A stretch of 64,000 bases of DNA from Colletotrichum lupini. Taxonomy: Eukaryota; Ascomycota; Sordariomycetes; Glomerellales; Glomerellaceae. The stretch is from the NCBI RefSeq assembly GCF_023278565.1, contig NC_064676.1, forward strand, positions 1-64,000, read 5' to 3'. The notes below the pieces were generated by a model. It saw nothing but the letters and a program-made list of their open reading frames with translations. It was not told the origin of the DNA and ran no database searches. The position numbers and the translations under genes were made by a program. Below, in pieces: positions 57,535 through 64,000 of this stretch; the stretch's first letter is position 1, and every line of letters starts with the position of its first letter.

Positions 57535-57971
57535 CCAGCAGCCCATCGAGACATTCAATCCATTCTGTTTCCCGACGAAGTTCAAACAGGCTTTCACTGT
57601 CCAGAGCCCTCATTGAGAGGACGTCTCTGGCCCATTGACGGAAGTCTGCATCGCTTTTCACTAGAATCGATCAACAAGCCCACTATTCACCGGGCTACGA
57701 GAAGCCTATTCGCTTGAAGAAAATATCTTCACCTCCACCTAATCCGACTACCACGACCCCTCCCTCTATCCGACCTAAGACACGATAATTCAGTCGCCCT
57801 AGACCTACCTACAAACAAGGCTCACCAAGAGAGCAAATTACATACAATACACAACTATACACATCGTTGGGCATTCGCACGGCATTGATTAGCGCCGGTT
57901 ATCCAGACAAACTCCCACCCCTCCGAATACTACCATATTGGGTTTCAACCCCTGCCTAACCACCACCAACC

Positions 57972-59781
57972 ATGTCACGCAACGTTCGCAACAAGGCTTC
58001 TTCGGCCTCGAGGAAAGCCGCCAAGCGTCGCGACTCTATTACCTCTTCGTCGTCCTTCGACCTGTCTGACGAAGGAGGATATTCTGCTGTCGAAGATATT
58101 AGTGATTCTTCTGACGATGACGAGGAAGATGTCGACGCGGCCGAGGAGGAACATATTCTCCACGAGGTGCTACCTACCCCCAGCATCCCGATTCCTCCCC
58201 GGCCGCCCATTGTCCAAGAAGAAGAGGATGATGACGATGATGATGATGACGACGAAGAAGAAGACGAAGAGGAGGAGCAGGAGCAAGAAGACGAAGATGA
58301 TGGCGCAGCAGATATCGAGGATGCCGCCAGTTGGGATGGCATCATGTCAGAGGTTGACGAAAGTGCTGCTTCTGATCACCACCACCGTCCTGCGGAGCGC
58401 CACGTGCGCTTTGATGTTCCCTCGAGTGATTCCGACTCCACCGATACGGAAGATGATCATGCCGATTTCTTCCCCGACATCTTTGTCGATCAGAGCTCTC
58501 TCGATCCGGCCTTCCGTCGCGAGATTGAAAAAGATGATGAAAACGACGAGTCTGAAAACTCAAATTCATTCTGGGACTACCATGGCGATTATCATGGAGC
58601 CTATGGGTACGCCCCTGACGCAGACTCGGATATTGAGGCTGTCGTTCAGGAACTCGGCGATGATGATACGCCAATTGCTACTCCCATGACCACCGGCGAA
58701 CTCTCCGAGATGCCCACTCCGGTCGCAGCGCTTGAGGAAACCCAAGAGCTAGACGGCTACGAGAGTGAGTTTGCTCTTTGTGACAAGAATCATGAGAATG
58801 TGTGATTGCTAATTCGCCCAACTAGCTGATGGTGATACCACTGAAGAAGATGAGCCGGAGCCAGTTGTCCGCCGCAAGATTAAGCGTCCCGAACCCTCCG
58901 CGGATCAGTGGGATGATTCTGACACGGATCATCCGGTCAAGGGCCATCGTGGACAGCCGCGTGTCGGCCGCTTCAACCTCGACAACTCTGAGCGGAAGCC
59001 CATTGCTGTTGTGAACCCCATCTCACGAAAGATGATGATCTTCACTCCCCATCGTCGCCGTCAGCTTGATCTGTCCCCCGAACAGTTCAACTTCCAATTT
59101 CTGGCCCCCATTGATGAGAACCAACCCTCTCCCATGATGAGCAGTTCTGCACAGATTATGATGAGTGCAATGTTCTCATCCAATACCTTTGGTGACTACC
59201 TCAACACTCAGGCCATGGGACCTACCGAGGCCTTCTTCCCCTTCCAGTCCGAACCTAATACTGCCGATGAGAGCTCGGATGTTGGATTCGATGAGGAGGA
59301 GGATGACGAGGTTGAAAAGTCTCTAAACATCAGCGACTTCATCGAGTTCGATGAGGGCCGGTCCTCTGCGGATGAAGACGAGGGCAACCAGTGGGACGCC
59401 GATCCCCTGAACTCTACCCCTGCTCGACCACGCACCGCTTCCAGCGATGTTGACCTCCACTCCCACATCAACGCCACCAACGTGGGAGCATTCCGTCGCG
59501 ACCAGATCAACCAACGTCTCATTCTGAGCGACAAGGCCACGCAAGACTCCCTCGCCCTAAGCAGTCCATACAACTACACTGCCCTGCGTGGTCTCAAGTC
59601 AGATCGCTTCGAAACTGCAGCCGTTCCCTTGACGCCCCTTCGACGATCCAAGAAGCAGATGCGTGACGCAGCGCGCAGTCCTCTAGAGTCCATGTCACAA
59701 AAACGCAAGGCATCCAGTGAGATGCCCATGGGCCACAAGCGCCATCGCAGCATCTCGGATGTCAACTTGCTACACATCTAG
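57972..59781 (+). CDS. Acidic, probably nuclear protein of unknown function
   Basis: Two exons, 57972-58764 and 58826-59781, giving 582 residues. The N-terminus is serine/arginine-rich with basic clusters (residues 1-25), followed by a long Asp/Glu run (about 80-115) encoded by GAT/GAC/GAA repeats. The second exon holds RRKIKRP, a conserved-looking core around MMIFTPHRRRQLDLSPEQF and MMSAMFSSNTFGDYLN, further acidic patches, and a basic C-terminus with KKQMR and HKRHRS that could be a nuclear localisation signal. No enzymatic or DNA-binding domain was recognised. Composition suggests a chromatin or transcription co-factor, but this is inference. It has a long upstream leader region with an uORF and hairpin. 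Confidence 0.85.
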
Positions 59782-60415
59782 CCGATGCCGTAGCGTTTGA
59801 CTAATCCGGCATGTTTAATGCGACAAAAAACGGTTGAGGATGGCGTGGCAAGGTGTCCTCAAGTAATAGGCACCTGCCATCCCTGGCCTCATACACATTG
59901 GCTATCGGTGCCCTTCTTGTTTCCTTATGTTACACATTCTTACACTCCCCGTCGAATCGACGGGAATGACGGTAGACAAAAGCGCAAAAGTTATAGACCT
60001 TGAAAGCAAGTGTCTGAAGAGCGAACAAAGTCAGCCCCATACAACCGACCAATTCTTGTTGGTGGAAAGAGTCTCCCTCTCACGGTCTGCAGCGGCAACC
60101 TGTTTCCTAGTTTCGTATCAATGAAAATCATGATCTCCTACCTTGTGCCGTTACTGTGTGTCTGTCTTGCATTACCTATTCAATCCTGTGACGATACATT
60201 GGTCCGCGCTTGGGAGCCGTAACGATGGGTGAGATAAGACTAGATTTGCGTTTGCTCTGCATGAAGATATATCGAAAGACATCAAGTATGTACAAGAAGG
60301 AATTCATCATCCCGTCTTCTCAAGCCCGCCCCAACCTCACTGCAGTCGTCCCTTATTATAAATAACTCTTCCAATCCCCTCGCTCAGAAGCATTCCAGCC
60401 GGCCGATGCATTGAC
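59782..60415. other. Gene-free interval (634 bp)
   Basis: 3' regions of convergent genes; a 70-codon frame at 60010-60222 is unsupported. Confidence 0.55.
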
Positions 60416-60922
60416 TCAGCTGTAAGCGGCAATGGCATTGTTGAACGCCGTATCAATCGGCTCAATCAGCGTCTTAGCGAAGGCCTGCAACGCCTCGGGG
60501 ACCTTCTCAATGACAGCCGCGCTGAACTTGTCCGTCGCGCTCTGCTCCGACTTGAGGTTGAGCAGAATGACCGGGCTCAGCAGGAGCTTGTCAAACTTGG
60601 GCTTCGCGTCAACGACGGCGGTGAGCGTGGTCTGCACGCCGCTCGACAGCTTCTGCGTCGCCTGCGCCACCCCGATGGCCTCGAGGGCGCTGAGCGGCTC
60701 CGAGTCTTCGGCGACCTTGGTGGCCTCGTTGATCTTGATGAGGAGCTTGGTGGAGTCGATGATGATGGGGAGCGTGCCAAAGAGGCCGCCATCCCAGGAC
60801 GACACGGTGTCGCCCAGCTCCGTGTTCTGGGCCGCGATCTCATCCATAGCGGCCACGATGGCGGCGCCGTCGGCGAGGACTGAGGTGGCGAAGAGGCCGA
60901 GGAGGGAGAACTTGAGAAGCAT
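60416..60922 (-). CDS. HsbA-family secreted cell-surface protein
   Basis: An intronless gene of 168 residues. Residues 1-17 are a signal peptide (MLLKFSLLGLFATSVLA). The mature part is helical, alanine-rich and almost free of aromatic residues, with the TVSSWDGGLFG and spaced Leu/Ile heptads of the hydrophobic surface-binding protein A / Mp1-type family. HsbA proteins are secreted, coat hydrophobic surfaces and recruit hydrolases, or bind lipids. A TATA box, GTATAAAG on the minus strand at 61063-61070, lies about 140 bp before the start codon. Confidence 0.92.
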   Translation of the reverse strand: MLLKFSLLGLFATSVLADGAAIVAAMDEIAAQNTELGDTVSSWDGGLFGTLPIIIDSTKLLIKINEATKVAEDSEPLSALEAIGVAQATQKLSSGVQTTLTAVVDAKPKFDKLLLSPVILLNLKSEQSATDKFSAAVIEKVPEALQAFAKTLIEPIDTAFNNAIAAYS

Positions 60923-62649
60923 GTTGTCTGTGGTCGAGGTCTCTGTGGACTATCACAGCCGAGAGCTTTGCTTGAGTATTGAGAAAAGTATGGATCTGAA
61001 TCTGGATCTAAGACTGCTGATTGACCGAGACACCATTCTGAATATCGCGACCTCCACCAGCTCTTTATACTCATTGCTCGTACGATTCCAGAACATCATC
61101 GTTGTTCTCATCACATCAACTACATTTTAGCTTGCATGTTGGCTCATGTTCCTCCGCCTATCACACCTATTCAATATCTAGCGACCTTCCATCAAGGTAA
61201 TATTCCCCCGCAAACACCATCGGTCAAGGACACTCAATTACCACATCAAGAATTAGGCGACGTAGGATCGTGCCGTCACAATCCTGGAAGCCAGAAAGCT
61301 TCACATGCCCCCTCGGCCGAGAACCCCATGTGCTCATCTACCCAACGTGCCTCAGCTCCCCCCCCCAGAACAAACACCTACCCGTGTCGTCCCCATCACG
61401 AACACATGCTCAGCCAGCAGTTCACGACACCTCCAAGCCGAGGAGCGCAGGGATCTTACCCCAGATTCCGCTCTTCCTCCCCCCTGAACACCCCCGCTGA
61501 TCTGCCCTCTTTCCCCTCATGCAAGCCTTGCAAGGTGCCTGCCGATGTGACTTGCCCGACACGAGAGGAGGTGCGCAAACGCCCGCCATTGGACGGCGTA
61601 AACACAGTCCGGCTCCGGCATTGGCCTTTTTTCTCGCGACTCGGGGCGGCTGGCTGACTGTGAGGGCGGCCGGGCGTCATGGTTGGTGCGAGTTGGCGGG
61701 CTTTTAGCCTTTTTGGACCTGAGCCAATGGTTCCTCCGAGCTTTTACTTCGTCTAATGAGGCGGTTGACATTGGAGGATGCGATGGCAGGTTTGTCATTT
61801 CCTTCTGTTCTGACGAAATATGTGAAGGGCAGTTGAGATTCGGGTGGCTGAGGGCGGCAGCCTATATTCATACACTTTGAGGACTTTGTCACACCAATTG
61901 GCAAAGTCTAAAGACAACATCGATCGAGATAAATTACCAGTTACATGACCAGCTCCATTTCGCCTTTCCAACTCCGATCTTTCCGCAATCTCGTAAACTT
62001 GGGGGTCTTCGTCTACTATACAGTTATGTTCATCTTTGTGAGCATACTTCAACCCAAACAGTCCTTCAAGTGATGCCAAATTCGCCCTTGAACGTCTGGT
62101 ATTTTCATACCTCAGCTGTTACTCAACGCACAGCCAGGCAGAAGAGATCACAAGGAATGAACTCAATCGAATTGACAAAGAAGTGACAATGTCAAGTCTA
62201 ATTCTAGAGAGTATGGCAATTGTGGGAACACGAGAGCAGGTTGCGTCATTGAGTTGTCAGTCACACTTGATCAGAATGGTCCGAGATACCTACCGTCAAC
62301 ACATGCCCCAATAGATTGATGGTAACTGACAAGAAAGACACCAGATAGCAATGAAATCAATTCTATGTGACCCCTCCCAAGGAAGACGCAGAGACCAAAG
62401 CCATATTCCAAGATCCTATACGCCTAATTACCACATAGTTCTCCATCTTCTGCAAGACCAATTGAATTAGGGTGTGTGTAAGCAGCTGCAATTGGGAAAC
62501 TGTTGCAATGCATACCACAGACCCACTAATTGACAGTCAAAACAAAGCAAGTCTAGCCACCCTGACCCTCTAAACTTCATTCAAATGGAATACCATTCAT
62601 TGTCTATCAAAAGGATACGGACGATTGCCAAGGGAATCAAAAATCGAAT
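60923..62649. other. Gene-free interval (1.7 kb)
   Basis: Frames of up to 173 codons at 61136-61657 (plus) have low-complexity, proline-rich composition without conserved motifs; they were not accepted. No other signal. Confidence 0.5.
62639..62643 (-). terminator. Pol III terminator of tRNA-Arg
   Basis: Five consecutive T residues on the minus strand, seven bases after the tRNA 3' end, the normal RNA polymerase III stop. Confidence 0.75.
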
Positions 62650-62721
62650 CGACCGAGCTGGGACTCGAACCCAGAACCTTTGCCACCGGAAAGCAACGCG
62701 CTGCCATTGCGCCACCCGGCC
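62650..62721 (-). tRNA. tRNA-Arg (anticodon CCG)
   Basis: A complete 72-nt cloverleaf without intron: acceptor stem GGCCGGG with CTCGGTC (two G-U pairs), D stem GCGC/GCGC, anticodon stem TTGCT/GGCAA with loop TTCCGGT, giving anticodon CCG (reads CGG, Arg), and T arm CTGGG-TTCGAGT-CCCAG. The B box GGTTCGAGTCC is intact. The 3' CCA is not encoded, as in eukaryotes. Confidence 0.95.
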
Positions 62722-64000
62722 GTATCCTTTGTTTTCCGATAAAAGCCGGGGTCGACTGACTGGACAAGAAGCCCTGTACGCGCGAAGGAAGGGCCTGTCT
62801 GGCCTCTCCGTCGGCGATGCGAGAGCTAGAAGCCCTTGATGCTGTAGCGATAGCCTCTGGTATCTGAGCGGTGTAAGTTCGAAGTCCCAGTGAAGAAGGC
62901 TTGAGGGGTGATGGCTGCGGGTGCTTGAAGGCTGTTTCAATGTCCGTCCGGCCGGAACAGGGTGGGTCCGAAGTAGTTTAGATATGGCCAAAATCGATGC
63001 CTGCCTGCTTCAAATCATTAGACGGTGCATCGAAATACCATGAGCCTTTCAGTCGTGGAGGGTCACCAGGTATTACTACACTTCCAACGCTCTTGGCAGG
63101 CAGAAAACCTTTACCCACATCACGCATCATCATCAAAGTTTTTTTTCATTGAGTACTGAAACAAAGGGGGCTAATATGGGGGTCAATATGTGAACAGTCA
63201 AGATTCTCAGTCTCTCAAGTGCCTTGAAGAACCTTCCGCCTGAGCTCGGAATGCGACTGGTTTAGGCATGGACGCATTGGCGCTCCGCTGAGCGCCATCA
63301 ACAGGAATGCCCTCGCACCGTCGGGATAATCTTCCATCTTCCTTCACTTAACAAAAAACCATCCAATGTCTGCAATAAGACATCATCTATAGGTATACAA
63401 AAAATGCCGCGCGCGAAAACTTTCAATTCAGACTAAGGAAGCCTGGAAACAAAAGCGCGCAGATTATCTACTTGCCGTGTTCCCGAAGAAACAACACTTA
63501 CATTATTCAGGGTCAGCAAACTTCGCCGGATCGCCTAGTAACCGTCTATTCAGGATGCCAAGTGCCGTGTTCCTGAAAGACAGCTCGGGCAGTTGCGGGC
63601 GGGAACGAACTCTCTTCTCTATCGGATGGACGTTGCGAAGAGAGCCATGGCTGTCTTGTTGGTAAACTCATCAATTCCCAAGGCCCTCCTCTCTACTCAT
63701 TTCTGCGAAATTCCACCGAAAGGTACCACTTCTCCGCACTCCCCTCAAAAAGTCCGCAATAACAGTTTATGCGTATGCGCCGTGCCTTCAAGTGGGCGAT
63801 GGTTGCGGGCAAAGTCCACTAATTAGGCTTTTTAACTCGGCTTCTTGCGAGCCTAACCAGGTTGCGAGGGGGACAGTCTGCTGTCAATGCCGAAAAAGGG
63901 GGCATCTTAGTTTCCCTGAGGAGTCATGTTTCTCTCTGGGTTTTGCTGACGCTCAAGGGAGGCTGGTCTTGTCAGCAGGGGCCTGGAAGCACTTTGTCCC
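62722..64000. other. Unannotated right end (1.3 kb)
   Basis: Frames of 60 to 84 codons overlap without motifs. No gene was recognised; one could begin beyond the window. Confidence 0.5.

Noticed and set aside
61136..61657. 173-codon proline-rich plus-strand frame
   Set aside because: Low complexity, no conserved segment, and a non-ATG start in the frame.

Overview
The window is the end of a chromosome from a filamentous ascomycete (Pezizomycotina, probably a Sordariomycete; species not identified). It opens on a telomere of CCCTAA repeats. Most genes carry short introns of 48 to 112 bp with GT..AG borders and CTAAC/CTGAC-like branch sites, and the families (Zn2Cys6 regulators, HsbA, DUF6604, GH51, NmrA-like proteins) are typical of these fungi. 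Exon structures were worked out by hand from reading-frame continuity, splice sites and family knowledge. All exon sums are multiples of three, but no transcript data or database search was available.

Layout. 1-104 is the telomere. 105 to about 2640 is very AT-rich, stop-dense DNA that looks like repeat-induced point mutation (RIP) debris, with a degenerate 18-19 bp tandem array at 957-1227. 2.6-28 kb is accessory: a small secreted 8-cysteine protein, a Zn2Cys6 regulator, a cupin, an amino-acid permease, a Baeyer-Villiger-type monooxygenase, an NAD(P)-binding epimerase-like protein, a CaiB/BaiF CoA-transferase, a lambda-crystallin-type 3-hydroxyacyl-CoA dehydrogenase, a YWTD beta-propeller, an epoxide hydrolase, an NmrA-like reductase and a GH51 arabinofuranosidase. 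28.2-31.5 kb has no supportable gene. 31.5-45 kb carries an aldo/keto reductase, a DUF6604 protein, a copper amine oxidase, an SDR, a second Zn2Cys6 regulator whose gene contains a GC-AG intron, and a PhyH-type dioxygenase. 45.1-47.8 kb is again gene-poor.

From 47.8 kb the content becomes core: SSF1/Peter Pan and the DEAD-box helicase RRP3 (both ribosome biogenesis) diverge from a 336 bp promoter, followed by a kinesin with a large motor-domain insertion, a 3.4 kb intergenic/leader region, an acidic nuclear-type protein of unknown function, an HsbA-family secreted protein and a tRNA-Arg(CCG). The accessory/core boundary therefore lies near 45-48 kb.

How the genes may work together (inference). 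The 12.4-23 kb block (monooxygenase, epoxide hydrolase, CoA-transferase, hydroxyacyl-CoA dehydrogenase) has the enzyme classes expected of a ring-opening and beta-oxidation-like catabolic route, with a permease and a regulator nearby. The 36-45 kb block (amine oxidase, SDR, regulator, 2-oxoglutarate dioxygenase) looks like a small oxidative tailoring cluster with no backbone synthase in view. Notable non-coding signals are a 16 bp CCG/CGG palindrome between the CoA-transferase and dehydrogenase genes, and an 8-codon uORF followed by a 14 bp-stem hairpin in the presumed leader of the acidic-protein gene.
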